A stretch of 64,000 bases of DNA from Pleurostoma richardsiae (lineage: Eukaryota; Ascomycota; Sordariomycetes; Calosphaeriales; Pleurostomataceae). This document shows, piece after piece, positions 45,673 through 57,781 of the stretch. Where the stretch lies: NCBI GenBank assembly GCA_030052745.1, contig JANBVO010000001.1:2232001-2296000 (forward strand), written 5' to 3'. Below the pieces are notes generated by a model, which was not told where the DNA came from, did not search any database, and saw only the letters and a list, made by a program, of their open reading frames with translations. The stretch's first letter is position 1, and every line of letters starts with the position of its first letter. A program made the translations under genes and the position numbers.

Positions 45673-47115
45673 ATGCTCAGGCGCCTTGCGGGGCCCCGCA
45701 GGTGGCGACGGGCAGAGCTGGGCCTCGCCGTCCTCCTCCTGTGGATCATCGTGCTGTGGATGGCCACGCCGTATGACAGCCCGCTGCTCCTCGGCGCCCG
45801 CTTCGTGGCATTCAAAGCCCTCTCGTTCCTCCGCGACCCCCTCGATGACGCGTGGTGGCTGCGCGCACCGACGGTACAGCACATCGACTTGAGCCGAGAC
45901 GTGGCACTGGTGATCAAGACGGGCTACGGCACGCGGGCGCGCGTGCTGGCGCAGTTGGACGCCGGGGCGCTGCTGCTGGAACCAGGGAAGAAGGGGGTCG
46001 CCGGCAGCGTGCTTGTCATTGGAGATTTTGCGGCGAAGTACACGCATAACGGGCGGGAAGTCGAGATCCATGATGTAGTCGCAGCAGCCGTGAAGCACGA
46101 CGCTCTTACCGGGTTGACGATGACTAAAGCTGTCGAGCGACGGCTCAAGAAGTATGCGAACATGACGCGAGTGGTGAGGGACGGTAAGGCGGAGGATGCA
46201 GAGATACTGGCGAGGAGGGTGGGGTGGGAGCTTGATGCTATGAAGGTATGAAAGGGACCCTTGCTGGGTGGCTTACGTGCTAGGACACCGGTTGACGAGA
46301 TGAGGCCGCAGTTCATACCGGGACTTGAGCTGGCATACAGAAGAATGCCGGGAAAGAAGTGGTATATCCTGCAGGACGACGACACGTACTTCATCCGGCC
46401 GACACTCGAGAGCATCCTGGCCCGCCTGGACCCTTCACAGCCGATGTATCTCGGCAATGGAGTAGGCGACTTCAAGGGACGGTTCGCGCACGGCGGGTCG
46501 GGCATCGTTCTCTCCCATGGCGCAATGAGCCGGTTATTCGACCAACATCCCGAGGTTGTCCGTGAGGCATATCTGAACGCTCTGACAGAAGTGTGGGGCG
46601 ACAAGCTGCTGGCAACCACTTTGATGAAGATCGGGGTTTACCTCGATGAGTGGTATGGGAGCTTCTTCAATGGAGAGCGGCCGACCACGACCAGAATCCG
46701 GCCGGACCACTTTTGCTCTCCTCTGGTGTCGTTCCACGAGCTCAAGGACCCCTCGGCGATGGCGGAGGTCGGCCGAAGATTCAGGTTCGGTAAGAAACCG
46801 GTGTCATGGGGTCAGCTGTGGAAGATGTACGGCCAAGCAGACCTCGACGACTTTGAGCGCCGGCGCATCAGAATCAACGAAGATCATGTGGGTAGGACGG
46901 ACGAGCACACGACGACGGATCAGGTCGACTCGGCAGACGAGTGTCTGGCCATCTGCGAAGCTCACCACAAGACATGCATAGCCTGGACGTGGGATAAGCA
47001 GCAGCGGAAATGCCACATCAGCCCCTGGATGATCATTGGAGAGAAGACCGAGGGGAAATACTCAGGGCTTAACGTGCCACGAATAAGGAGTCTGATGAGA
47101 GGGTGCACGCTTTGA
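45673..47115 (+). CDS. GT31-type glycosyltransferase (Fringe-like) with PAN-like C-terminus
   Basis: Type II Golgi membrane glycosyltransferase. Exons: 45673-46245 and 46312-47115 (458 aa), phase 0, joined to read ELDAMKFIPGLELAYRRMPG. The N-terminus is short and basic, then one signal-anchor helix (LGLAVLLLWIIVLWMA). The catalytic region has KWYILQDDDTYFIRPTLESI with a DDD metal-binding motif, then YLGNGVGDFKGRFAHGGSGI, as in Fringe/GT31 relatives (DUF604 group). The last 60 residues hold spaced cysteines (ADECLAICEAHHKTCIAWTW, then KCHISPW), resembling a PAN/Apple module. Donor sugar and acceptor are unknown. A nearer upstream acceptor was rejected because it breaks frame. Confidence 0.85.
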
Positions 47116-48221
47116 TATGAGCCCGCCACGATTTTTAGTTTGCTTTCTTTGTTCATATACACACTATGCTAGACATATTTTAAATACCCCTGAGTTTCTG
47201 TTGCGCTGTTACACGAGACATGTCGTGAATGACTGACAGGTGCTTGTCGACGTGAGACAGCAATACTACCTACCTAAGTAATTGGAGGGCCTCAACAATC
47301 CCAACCATCGGTGTCAACAGCCGCGTAACACCGTATATCCGTGACACCGTCATTCCTCGACTGCGCCTGTCGGTTCAGCGCCCCGTTGAACACCTGGACG
47401 GCCCCCGGATCTTCCGCAGTGTCAGATGGGATGGAAACAGTTCTGGATACTCAAATAATGGAAAGCTCAGCCACATGATTAGGTGGCTCCTCAGGCGAAC
47501 TGAGGGGGGAAACAACGGAAATGAGCCTTTTTGCCTGTTCTCTCTCGTCGTCAGCAGCTCAAGCAGTTCCCGCCTTCTCCTAAAAAGGCAGCTTAGCAGT
47601 GGTGATTCGGAGCAATGACGTCGCGTAGCCTGACGTCAATCGCGGCCAGGGCAAATCGCAGCTTGCCCTTTCTTCCCCTCCTCACCCGCCACCACCACCA
47701 CCACTACCACCACCGCTACCACCCACCCACCACCTCCCCCGGCTCCGGCGCTGTTGGCCCACGCACGTCCCAGTCCCAGTCCCAGTCGGGAGCCCCAGAA
47801 ACCCCAACCTTTGTTTGGATCACCGACCCTGGATCTGAGCAGATCGAGTTGATCTGAAGTTCCCGGCTCCAGCTCGTTGCTCAGCCATTGGCTCCCTTTG
47901 GAATTCTTGCTGTGACAGACGCTCTCCATACTCTTTTCATCCCGCCTCTCTCCTCACTTTTTTCCCTCTCCTTGTTTCTTCCTTCCTGTCCCCGCTCAAT
48001 CTAATCTCCTCCGACGCAGCACCGGTCTTGCGTGCTCATTTCGTCCTCTTATTACCTCTTACCTCTGTTAATAATCCTCTCGGTCCCCGCGACAACCTCA
48101 CGGGATTAATATTTCCAAGAGCCGCAGTTTACAAGGCAGACGCAACCCGAGCCTAGCTCCACGCTCGAGCAGCCCGTACACCTCACTCTACCCTTGAAGC
48201 TAAGCAGCGGAGCTTGTAAAC
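47116..48221. promoter_or_regulatory. Intergenic and promoter region of the Osh4-like gene
   Basis: A 1.1-kb spacer. It holds a CCA-type triplet run (about 47687-47735), a GTCCCA hexamer repeated three times (about 47767-47787), and a long pyrimidine-rich tract (about 47935-47995) of the kind found before fungal transcription starts. No gene seen. Confidence 0.5.
47687..47787. repeat. CCA microsatellite and GTCCCA hexamer repeat
   Basis: An imperfect (CAC/CCA)n run lies at about 47687-47735, followed 30 nt later by three tandem copies of GTCCCA. Translation on the minus strand gives a Gly/Val run that should not be mistaken for a protein. Confidence 0.65.
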
Positions 48222-49674
48222 ATGGCCGAAGCCGGCACATCAGCCGCGGCGCAAGCCAGCGGCAGCAGCTGGACCGCGTTCCTCAAGGTCAGTCTACGAT
48301 ATATGGCACCCCTTTAGCCAGTTAACAAACGCTTACTCCCTCCTCCCACAGTCAATCGCATCCTTCAACGGCGACCTCTCATCCCTGACCGCACCGCCCT
48401 TCATCCTCTCCTCGACGAGCCTCACCGAGTTCAGCTCCTACTGGGCCGAGCACCCCTCGCTGCTGGCCGCGCCCGCGCGCGAGAAGGATCCGCAGCGCCG
48501 CGCTCTGCTTGTGCTCAAGTGGTTCCTGTCTACGCTGAAGCAGCAGTACGCCGCCCGCAGTGAGCAGTACGGCAACGAGAAGAAGCCGCTCAACCCGTTC
48601 CTGGGCGAGATGTTCCTTGGCAAGTGGGAGGACGAGGCCGGCACCACGGAGCTGATCAGTGAGCAGGTTAGGTAAGGTTGATCTCCAGCACTAATTTCCA
48701 AGAATTGCCTGCTCCGGGCGCGAGGAGAGAAGGGGGGTGAGAGGAAGGGCGGCGAGGAGACAATTGAGGACTGACACAGACTCCGTTGCAGCCACCACCC
48801 GCCAGCAACAGCCTACAGTATCACGAACCTACCTACCGGCGTCCACCTCGAGGGCTACAACGCGCAGAAGGCGACGTTCTCGCGGACCATCAACATCAAG
48901 CAGATCGGGCACGCCGTGCTGACGGTGCCCGTGCCCGACTCGTCCCCCGCCCAGGCCGACACCTACCTCATCACGCTCCCCTCGCTGCACATCGAGGGCC
49001 TCATCTTCGGCTCGCCCTTCATCGAGCTCGACGGCGCCTCCTACATCACCTCCTCGACGGGCTACACCGCCAAGGTCGACTACAGCGGCAAGGGCTGGCT
49101 GTCCGGCAAGAAGAACTCCTTCACCGCCACGCTGTACCCGACGGGCCGCGAGAAGGACGTGCTCTTCTGCGCGACGGGCCAGTGGACGAAGAGCTTCAGC
49201 ATCCACGCCGGCCACGCCAAGTCCACCTCCTCGTCCAACCTCATCGAGACCTACGACGCCGCGTCCCACGCCATCACCCCCCTGGTCGTGGCCCCCGTCG
49301 AGAGGCAGCACCCGCTCGAGTCGCGCCGCGCGTGGGCCAAGGTCGCAGCCGCCATCGCCAAGGGCGACCTAGACGCCGTGGCCGCAGAGAAGGGCAAGAT
49401 CGAGAGCGCGCAGCGGGAGCTGCGCCTGAAGGAGAAGAGCGAGGGGCGCGCGTGGGAGCGGCGGTACTTCAGCGACGTGAGGGAGAGCGGCAACGGCGGG
49501 GACAGGCCGCTCCGGGAGCTGGGCCGCGCGGTCAGCCTGCCAGAGCACGGCGACGCGGACAAGACGGGCGGGCTGTGGCGGTTCGACGGCGCGAAGGCCG
49601 AGAGGGCGAGGGCGGAGCCGCCGCTGAGCGAGGAGGAGGCCGCGAGGATGGCGAGGGAGGTGCTGGGGCAGTGA
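48222..49674 (+). CDS. kes1: Oxysterol-binding protein, Osh4/Kes1-like
   Basis: Cytosolic lipid-transfer protein that exchanges sterol for PI4P between membranes. Exons: 48222-48287, 48352-48671 and 48792-49674 (422 aa, close to yeast Kes1), phases 0 and 2. It consists of the OSBP-related domain alone, without PH or ankyrin parts. An N-terminal Ala/Ser-rich lid leads to [20 protein letters not shown]. The family fingerprint [12 protein letters not shown] spans intron 2, preceded by [15 protein letters not shown], both hallmark blocks that line the ligand tunnel and bind PI4P. The C-terminus carries the usual [16 protein letters not shown] segment and a charged tail. The promoter tract upstream is pyrimidine-rich, in line with strong basal expression. 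Confidence 0.94.
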
Positions 49675-50675
49675 TGGGCCCTGGCGTCCTATCTTCGAAT
49701 GGCTTGACCGAGAAAAATGGGGGGAGAGCACAAGTTGCGGATGCCGTAATGCGCAGATGAGGGTGAAGCATCAGACGGTCGAGAGACCGCAACGAAGCTA
49801 CTTGATCTGCCCCCTTCGCTCGCAAAAAAGGGCAAAAGGACCTGAAAGGGGTGCAGGCAACCTGGCCTCCGAGGACGAAGTATAAGACTTTAAGAACAGG
49901 TGAAGAGGGGGACGGGTGAAATGGGGGGTTTTGGAAAACGAGTAATGCATCCCTGCTCTTGACGTTTATCGTCCTTTTTTCATCGTCCCGTCTTGCTGCT
50001 GCTAGCAGATGGCAGGCAGGTCAGGACTGGGAGGCGGGACTTCTTTGTGTTATTAGGCTTCATGGCAGGTGTATAGTCATTAGTAGACGGGAAAACGGAA
50101 ACGAAAGAAATAGATACATTTAATAACAGGGCGCAGCTGCGTAGCTCCTTTTTTTATCGCGGAGCATCTGCCCGGTAGGCGAGGGAAATGGCGGATTGAG
50201 ATCTCAAGATGGCGGGCGTGTAGACACGCGAAGCAAAGTGGGTTGTTATACGTCGTATAGAAGAATCCACAGCCTACCTTGCAGTCGCCGGAACAGTCGG
50301 AAATCAAAGTCGATCTCGATGACCGCCAGTCCTCGACCAGGCGGTGAAGAGGAGGGAAAAAATGACAAGCTGTGGGGGTTTGAATCTACTTTCTTGATCT
50401 GATCCAGTCGATGGGGCCTTTCATCCTAGAGTAGGCTATGTACACCAAGACAAGACAAAACAAACGGACTGACAGACAGATATGGCACGCAGACACGGGC
50501 AGAACGAGACGCAACTCGGAACTCCCCCCGCCTTTTCCCTCTCAACCCCCCCAACGGCGCCTTCCACCTGCAGTCTAGCAGCAGCCCAAAAGGGCCGAAG
50601 GCTGCTTTCGTTCCACGGTGTTTCAGTAGAACACCTGCGAGACTGACAAACACCACATCGAGAGCATCGAGGCAT
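49675..50675. other. Intergenic, convergent 3' ends
   Basis: A 1.0-kb spacer between the Osh4-like gene (+) and the aldolase gene (-). It probably contains two long 3' UTRs. The open frames here are short and featureless. Confidence 0.5.
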
Positions 50676-52463
50676 TTAGAGGGTGCCGGCGGTGTTGAAG
50701 TCCTTGAGCGCCTCGGCGACGCGGGCAGACATGGTCTTCTCGCCCTCGCGGACCCAGACACGTGGCTGCAAAGCCGTTAGTAAAACATATTCGAGGCAAA
50801 GCCACCGAGGGTAGACTCACGTCAAAGAACTTCTTGTTGGGCTTGTCCTCGCCGTCGGGGTTGCCGACGGGCTTCAGGAGGTAGTCCTTCTTCTTCAGGA
50901 CGTAGTCACGGACGCCCGACAGGTAGGCGAACTGCATGTCGGTGTCGACGTTGACCTTGACGACACCGTGGCCAATGGCGTCGAGGTACTCCTGCTTGGA
51001 CGAGCCGCTGCCGCCGTGGAAGACGAAGAAGACGGGCTTGCTCTCCTTGGCGCCGATCTTCTCGGCGACGTAGGCCTGGTGCTTGCCCAGCAGCTCCGGG
51101 TGCAGCTTGACGTTGCCAGGCTTGTACACGCCGTGGACGTTGCCGAAGCCGGCGGCGATGCTGAAGTAGGGGCTGATGGGCTCCAGGGTGTTGTAGATGG
51201 CCAGGATATCCTCAGGCTGGGTGTACAGGGAGTTGTTGTCAACGTCCTCGTTGTTGACGCCGTCCTCCTCACCGCCAGTGATGCCGATCTCCTGTTCTTG
51301 TCGTCAGCTCCAATTCCGGACTGTGCGGGTCGTAATGTTTGTTACTGACCATCTCGAGCCACTGCTTCATGGGAGCAGCGCGCTTGAGGTACTTGGCGGT
51401 GGTCTCGATGTTCCACTCGACGGGCTCCTCACTCAGGTCGATCATGTGAGAGCTGAAGAGGGGCTCGCCATGCTCCTTGAAGTACTTCTCATCGGCATCG
51501 AACTAGTTCTCGTAAGTATGCGTACATGGTCGCGGTCTCGGCAGCGCAGGGCAACTCACCATGCCGTCCAACCATGGCAGCAGCTTCTTCGCGCAGCTAG
51601 AGCAGATGATCAATAAGGCACCCTAAATTTGAGCTCCAACAGTGCATCTTACTGGTCGGTGTGCAGGACGACGGGGATGTTGTAGATCGGGGCGACGGAT
51701 CGGATGTAGTGAGCACCGGCAATCCTATTCTGAGTCTTAGCATGCTGCCCATCTGCTGTAGTAACGGACAGCTACTCACGCTCCGGAAATAGAAGCCTCC
51801 TGGTTAGAGTTGGGGACGCCCTGTGACGCACATAGCCTGTTAGCCTTCCAGTTCTCGCTTCTTTCTATCGTCAAACCAGAGAATGGAGCCCTATGACTCT
51901 CTCTTCTCTCGTGACTCTCGATCAGGGACAGGTCGAGGGTTTGTTTCGAGCCGTACCTTTCCGCAGAAGTACGCGGCACCACCCTGGGACATCTGGAGGA
52001 TGATGGGAGACTTGGCATCGCGGGCAGCCTCGAGAGATGCGACGACGGTAGAGGAAGACGTCACGTTCTAAGCCGGGAGAGATAAATGTCAGCCGCCGTT
52101 CCTCCACTCATGATACCAAAACGTATTGCGCTTCAATTTCTCCGTATCGATTCTCCAGTCCTCTCGAGACAGGAGACGAGGGAGTCGGAACTCACAATAG
52201 CGGGGATGGCGAAGCCCTTCTCGCGGGCATACTTGAACAGGTTCCTGCAGCGCCCCCAACGTTAACAAAATGATTCCCCTTCATTATAGCAAAGTGACAC
52301 GACTTTGATGCGATTGAGAGTCGACTTATTAGAGCGCGAAAGCTCGCGTCGCGCAGCGGGTGAGATGGATGAGGGGCAAGAGGAGGGGGAGGGGCTCAAC
52401 GTACAGAACGTCATCGCCAACAATGACGCCCGTCTTGCGGGTCAGGACGTCCTGGACACCCAT
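50676..52463 (-). CDS. fba1: Class II fructose-bisphosphate aldolase
   Basis: Glycolytic enzyme that cleaves fructose 1,6-bisphosphate into DHAP and glyceraldehyde 3-phosphate, using zinc. Nine exons: 52405-52463, 52196-52244, 51957-52067, 51780-51820, 51653-51724, 51560-51596, 51350-51502, 50821-51291 and 50676-50765, giving 360 aa, the expected length. It begins MGVQDVLTRKTGVIVGDDVL. The zinc/catalytic block VVLHTDHCAKKLLPWLDGM is split by a phase-2 intron in the DH pair. Then come GFGNVHGVYKPGNVKLHPE, FHGGSGSSKQEYLDA (phosphate loop) and KVNVDTDMQFAY. All introns are GT-AG. Eight introns is a high number for this fungus, with the smallest exon at 37 nt. Confidence 0.97.
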
Positions 52464-54680
52464 ATTGACTTAGAGATGCTGAATAGGATAAGAGAAACGG
52501 TGTGAGCTTCGAAGTGTTTGCTATCGCAGAGGTAAGACGCTTCTCAATTCGATCGAGGTTCGCCAGGCGGAGGAATCGCAGGTTTGGAGTTCGAAGAAGA
52601 ATTGGTGAGGAGCGGGAAGAGGGACCTGGTGGGTGGATTATTTGTTAGACACACGGTTGTGATATCAGAGCTTCTAGTTTTTTATGGCGGGGCAACTGAG
52701 TGAGAGACAAGAAAATTGAGGGGTTTTCTCAGGTGAGCTGTAATCTGCACGTATCGATAGGTGAAGTGAGTGAGGCAACTGGATGGGTACGGATCCGTAC
52801 TGTGTAGGCAGTGTACGTCAAGGTGGAGGAGGGATTTCGGAGCTTCCCAGGAATGATTGGAGGAGGAGATGCTGTCATGCGCGTGAGTAAGGGGATAATG
52901 GGTGACAGCGTCTCTTCGTTCCTCAACAGAAAAGTTCCGAAAGTCTCTCGTCCCCGCCAAATCGCCATATCGCACCGTCCTGACTCTCGCAGAAAGCATT
53001 GGCATGCAGCTCGGTGATGTGCCTCCGACTGAGTGCCGTCCAGAGCCACTCATCGCAAGCCACCGGTGGGTGCGCCGCCGCAAGTGGCACCAGCGTTACG
53101 GATCCGTACCCAGGGAACTGCATCACACAGTGGTGCTTTGGTGGGCTGGCGGGGTACTTGCAACAGTCGAGGGGCCCACGATGACGACAGTAGTCAACGA
53201 GGAACGTAATACGACACTCACAATGTGTAATCAGTCAACCAGGAGTCTCTTCACAATGTCTGTCGCGATTTCTGTCACAGGGATGCAGAGGTCGGTAGGC
53301 AGTGACAGTGAGACTGCAGAGGCGTGGAAAATATGAGGGCTGGAGAGAGGTCGAAACACCAATGGATGGGTGGCTTGGCGGGAGGATCGTCAGTCAGTCA
53401 AAAAATGCAACAGCACAAGTCAAGTAAGCAAAGTGAAGTGAAGTCGAAGGTGGGGGGGTACCCGGCTGTTCTTAAATCATCGTCTTTCCGTCCTCCATCT
53501 CAGATCAGCCCTCCAGCCCTCTTGACAATTGGATTGCCTTTACCGAGACAGCCTCTCCCTGCACCCCTCCTTCCTCCCGAAGCCGAAGCTTCTGGCGGGG
53601 CACGCCGGGAACATGCGGAATGCGGAGAGACCCAACCGGGGCGCTGTCATATGTAAGTCGGACGAAGTGAGTCTGGACTTGGATCTTGTGTGCCACACGT
53701 ATAATGCCATTGTGTTTTCAGTTCCGCTGGTCCAGATGAGAGAGACGAGTGTATAAAACGGCTCTTCAGCCCTCGTTATAAGTCATCTGAGGTCGGTCTC
53801 TCGAGTTTGCGAGGGACATACGGACCACTGTCATGAAAGCCTCACCAGCGCCGGTACTGGTGGCTTGCTTCCCCCCCCTTCTCCGCACGCAAACTAAGTA
53901 CGTCGGCACGCTTCTCGTCGGTCCTCACCTCACTGCCGAGACTCTTCGGCTCGGCCGTGCGGTTTTCTAGCCCCGGGGAAAATGTGCCCGCAAAGACGAG
54001 CGAGCGGCAAGATAAGGCCCAGGCCAACGCAGGACTGGACTACCTATCTTTAAGACTCAACGGCGTGTATGGAGTATACAAGCACGCGTTTGCCTGTAAC
54101 TGATCTGATAATGTCCTGCACAGATTTGGAATCGCCCTGATTATGTCGAAGCTCGAGCGAATGACCATGTTGACTATCCCTCGGTAACGGGGCCGAGATG
54201 CTTCAAGTCTATTCCATCTTTCTTCTACCTCCACCCTCTAAAGCCGGCACACATTTTGTCTTAGACCAAGTCCGTCTACAGAGTACCCTATCTACCAACC
54301 GCCAGGCTGGCTGGCTGGCTATGTCGAGCAATATGTGTCTACCCCCTTTTCAGCCCACACCTAGCCCCCTTCCTGTCTCTAACCTCCAATGCAGCCTAGA
54401 TATGCACACCGTTTTTGAAGAGTAAAAGGTGACCATTTATACAAGCCCAGTGCGGTATGAAACCTGAAATGAGTATGCAAAGGGACGCCTAGCGCAGCCT
54501 CTCGTACCGCGGTCCCGAGAAACGACCCATGAACCCACGAAAGAGCCCAGCAGCTGCAGACAGCAGGTTGCAGCCTCTAGATCGAGAAGAGAACGGCGGC
54601 GTCGGGTATCCCTCGCTATCGTCCTCGCTGCCGACGTCTCCTTCGCCTTGTTGCCCACCTTCGTCAGCGGGTCGATTGTC
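52464..54680. other. Intergenic 2.2 kb, largest gene-free stretch
   Basis: It holds the aldolase promoter on the left and the ubiquitin protease 3' end on the right. Nothing coding could be supported; the longest open frame (52902-53336, 144 codons) lacks any recognisable block and has codon use unlike neighbouring genes. Small simple repeats occur: GTCAGTCAGTC near 53390-53400 and GGCTGGCTGGCTGG near 54306-54320. Confidence 0.5.
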
Positions 54681-56711
54681 CTACATCTCGTCCCGCTCGA
54701 GCTCGTAGAACAGCAGATAGACCTCCCTCTGCATGCCTAGCACCTCCCTTGTGCTCGCCTCCTTGATTTTCTCATCACTAATGCGCCACCAGCGGTCGTG
54801 ATGCTTCCGACGTCTCGGCCTTGCGGTGCTCGCTGTCCCAGGCCTTGCCATCGCCGTCTCTTTAGCGCCGGATGGGGCCGGGGCAACGGGTATTTCGTTC
54901 AAGGTCCCATGCCTGCTACCGCCGCTCTGGCTTCCGCTCCGTGACGGCGAGGTGATCTTGGACAGCTTCGACCGTGCTGATGCGGCCACAGACCTCAGAC
55001 TGCTCGTTTCCGGGTCCCTCTCCTTGTCGCTCTCCCGGGGTGCAGAGGTCGGGCCCAGTTTTGATGCCGATCTGGGGCGGCCGTTGAGCGAGGGCGAACT
55101 ATGCGGGCTTGGCGTTTGCGGGAGCGACGACGCGAACGACGGTGCCGACGAGCTTGTCCCTGTCCCAGCGTACATCAGGTCAGGTGTCGAAGCGACAGGA
55201 CTTATATTTCGGGAAGGATGCTGAGTGCGGCCGGTTTGCGGGGTAGAGACGGGGGTGGCGGATTTGCTATAAATGCCTGACGGTTGGAACGTGGCCGTAT
55301 TCGAGTAAGGTGGGTAGATGTTCTGGCGCCTGAAAGATTCATAATGTCCACTGTGGTGGCTCCCCTTGTGTGTAACGAGGCCGAGAAGTTTGTACTGCCT
55401 CTGCTGCAAGAGCCCTCCAAGTGGGAGCCTCTCTGGAAAGGACACCTTGGCGGAGTTCTTCATGGAAGCTTGTGTCGCGTCATATATCGAGCGAGACAAA
55501 TGGATCGCCAGAATCTTCGGAAAGCTGGTCAAGCGCGTGTGCTTCGCAATCTTCCGCTTCGGAGCGTATTTGCTATCTGGCAATACAACGTCCACCGGTG
55601 GGTTTTCTGGATCGACGTCTATGGCCAGCTGGAGCTTCTCCAACGAATCCTGGACTCTTGTTTTGAACGCTTCGGACGTTGACCGTTTCAGCTCGGCCTG
55701 GAAGACTTCCTTTGCGTGTAATAACCTGCACTTATCGCATTTATAATCGTCGATATACTCGGTTTTGAGCAAGAGGTCAAAACACGCGTTGAGCGATGTT
55801 GACGACACCTGGGGGACGTTCAGCGTCATCGTGCAGAATGTCGACTCCGTCGGTCGCGGCCTGAAGCCGCAGGCCAGACATTCAATCTGCGACTCGACTC
55901 TTCCTTCCATCGGGAATCCGTCCTCTTCCTCCTCTTCCTCGCCGATACCGTCAGCTCCGGTGGTCTGTATCGCGGGCACCACAGGCCGCACATCTGACCC
56001 TTGGGCGCCTTCTGCACCATCCTCCGAGGCAAGCCGCGCTAGCCGCTCCTCGATGATATCGCTATTTAAGCCCTGACCGTTCACCGGCAGTCTCTCAAGT
56101 CCAGCCTTGCGCCTAGCATACCTCCTTGCCTTGCGGCCGGCGTGGTACTCATCGCACAGCCTCTCCGCGACAACCTGGAGAAACTCCTGGGCATCTTGTT
56201 GTTGCCGGCTAATGCGCTGGCGGAAAGCTGTCTCAAGTGTCCTCACGAATGGAACTGCTGTGATCGTCTTCTTGTATATCGGCCGCTCGTTCAATTGATC
56301 GAGGATGTCCTTAAGACCCTTTGTTACTAGGCCAGCCTGAAGCCCCTCGATCTTCCAGGTGGGCATCGGCTTCTTGCTGCTACCATTGGACCCGTCCGCC
56401 TCCGCCGGCACAGCTTGCGCATACACCCACTTGTCGTCGATGTCTCGGCGGTGCATCTCGCGGATCAGGTAGAGGCGCAAGTCGCCGAGGCCGGCAAGTG
56501 CCTGCAGCACCGAGTTGATGAAGCAGTCATTGGCCGGATTCGCGAGGCCGACCACGCCCCTCTTGCGCGCCGAACTGCTGCTCAGGGGGTGTCCGGAGCC
56601 GGAGGGGTCGCTGTCGAGGAAGTAGGTCGGGCCAAAGACGTATATCAGGGTGATGGCTGCCAGAGAGGCTCCCGCCGCATAGGTCGCCACGGTCAGGGAC
56701 TTCTCTGGCAT
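54681..56711 (-). CDS. Membrane-anchored ubiquitin-specific protease (USP30/Ubp16-like)
   Basis: Deubiquitinase, single exon, 676 aa. An N-terminal membrane helix (about 8-30, TYAAGASLAAITLIYVFGPT) precedes the USP fold, an arrangement known from mitochondrial outer-membrane USP30 and yeast Ubp16. The Cys box is GLANPANDCFINSVLQALAG with Cys63. The core includes QQQDAQEFLQVVAERL, a CLACGF/CDKC cysteine pair set that may bind zinc, and the His box GLVTHKGSHHSGHYESF. A 140-residue Ser/Pro-rich insert separates the His box from the last strand block, RWWRISDEKIKEASTREVLG, and the end is LLFYELERDEM. The catalytic residues all appear present. Localisation is inferred from the anchor. Confidence 0.9.
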   Translation of the reverse strand: MPEKSLTVATYAAGASLAAITLIYVFGPTYFLDSDPSGSGHPLSSSSARKRGVVGLANPANDCFINSVLQALAGLGDLRLYLIREMHRRDIDDKWVYAQAVPAEADGSNGSSKKPMPTWKIEGLQAGLVTKGLKDILDQLNERPIYKKTITAVPFVRTLETAFRQRISRQQQDAQEFLQVVAERLCDEYHAGRKARRYARRKAGLERLPVNGQGLNSDIIEERLARLASEDGAEGAQGSDVRPVVPAIQTTGADGIGEEEEEEDGFPMEGRVESQIECLACGFRPRPTESTFCTMTLNVPQVSSTSLNACFDLLLKTEYIDDYKCDKCRLLHAKEVFQAELKRSTSEAFKTRVQDSLEKLQLAIDVDPENPPVDVVLPDSKYAPKRKIAKHTRLTSFPKILAIHLSRSIYDATQASMKNSAKVSFPERLPLGGLLQQRQYKLLGLVTHKGSHHSGHYESFRRQNIYPPYSNTATFQPSGIYSKSATPVSTPQTGRTQHPSRNISPVASTPDLMYAGTGTSSSAPSFASSLPQTPSPHSSPSLNGRPRSASKLGPTSAPRESDKERDPETSSLRSVAASARSKLSKITSPSRSGSQSGGSRHGTLNEIPVAPAPSGAKETAMARPGTASTARPRRRKHHDRWWRISDEKIKEASTREVLGMQREVYLLFYELERDEM

Positions 56712-57781
56712 CTTGGCCGGGCGTATCTACCGCTGACGGCGGGTTCGGGAGGGAGGCTTTCGGTCGCAGTCGGAGAGGGAGTCGAAGCGATTCGGTTCGA
56801 AGGATATATGGAAGCAAAGTGGTCAGGGCCGACAGCGCGGGAGGTTCGGGTTGGGCGGGGACGAGGTCGGCGCCGGGGAAACTGGGGAATTGCAGAGAGG
56901 AGAGGATCGTCAAGGCGGGTCTACCGGGTTTAACTGCATGTGCTAGCAAACCCGGGGCGGAACTGCTATGAAAGGTCGAGATGTACAGGACGGCGCACAG
57001 GGGCTGGAGTCGTGAGGCAGGGACAGGCAGATGGCCTCGGGAAGCGCATCGTTGCGGTGCTCACGCAGACATTGCTTAGCGACGGGACAAACAAATGGCA
57101 AGAGGGTGTGGGAGACGAGAAGAATCAGGGCAGTGCAGTATTTCGCGGATTATGGACAGTGTGCGTGCACCAACCGCAGCGCCTGGGATGAAGGATCGGA
57201 GAAGGAGAGGAGAGAATAGAGTAAGCAAAGCAGCTTGGCGCATTCGGACTTTGATACACGCCCAGGAAATGACCTGCCCCTCCAGGCACCGGAGAAAAAA
57301 GACGAGGTCGCAGAAGGTACCCGATGCTGCAGCGGTGCAGCAGCCACTGAGCGTGCGCGAATTGTTGCCGCCTGGACCGATCTGGCAGGCGCATCGACGA
57401 CATTAGCCGGGTACGTACCCCCCGGGGAGGTACCGTTTGCCGGCGCCGTCGGGGTCCCAGAACCCGATGCTCCGGCTCCCTGTGGCCGACCAGTAGAAGC
57501 ACCCAGATATTCCACTTCTGCAGCTCTGCAGCTTGGGGCCGGACTGTGGTTCTTCCCCGTTCTTTGCCCCTCTCATCGCCTCCGCCCTCCGCTGCTTGAG
57601 TGTCTGACCTGTCTACGTACACTACTACTGCTGCCAAGCCGGAAGGCGTCTGATGAGGAGAAGATGTGGCATGTGTATCCGTCCCTCCTCTACCTCTATA
57701 CACCCCGCGCCGGTCTCGGAAGCTCCGGCTCGAGCAACAGTGTGGGGGACGGGAGTTGAGACAGATAGCTTATGTACTCTG

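Noticed and set aside
46246-46283. Acceptor TAG at 46281-46283 for the glycosyltransferase intron
   Set aside because: It leads to a wrong phase with the only plausible donor (AAG|GTATGA); the CAG at 46309-46311 keeps the frame and the KFIP junction.
47636-47929. 97-codon minus-strand frame with a Gly/Val run
   Set aside because: The run comes from a CCA microsatellite in the promoter region.
48829-49311. 160-codon frame antisense to the Osh4-like gene
   Set aside because: It lies opposite conserved OSBP sequence and has a repetitive Gly/Val/Asp composition.
52902-53336. 144-codon plus-strand frame upstream of the aldolase gene
   Set aside because: No recognisable block, no promoter or splice context, and composition like the surrounding non-coding DNA.
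57125-57759. Frames of 192 (minus) and 174 (plus) codons in the USP / F-box spacer
   Set aside because: They overlap on opposite strands, show no conserved blocks, and the plus-strand frame lacks an ATG at its start.
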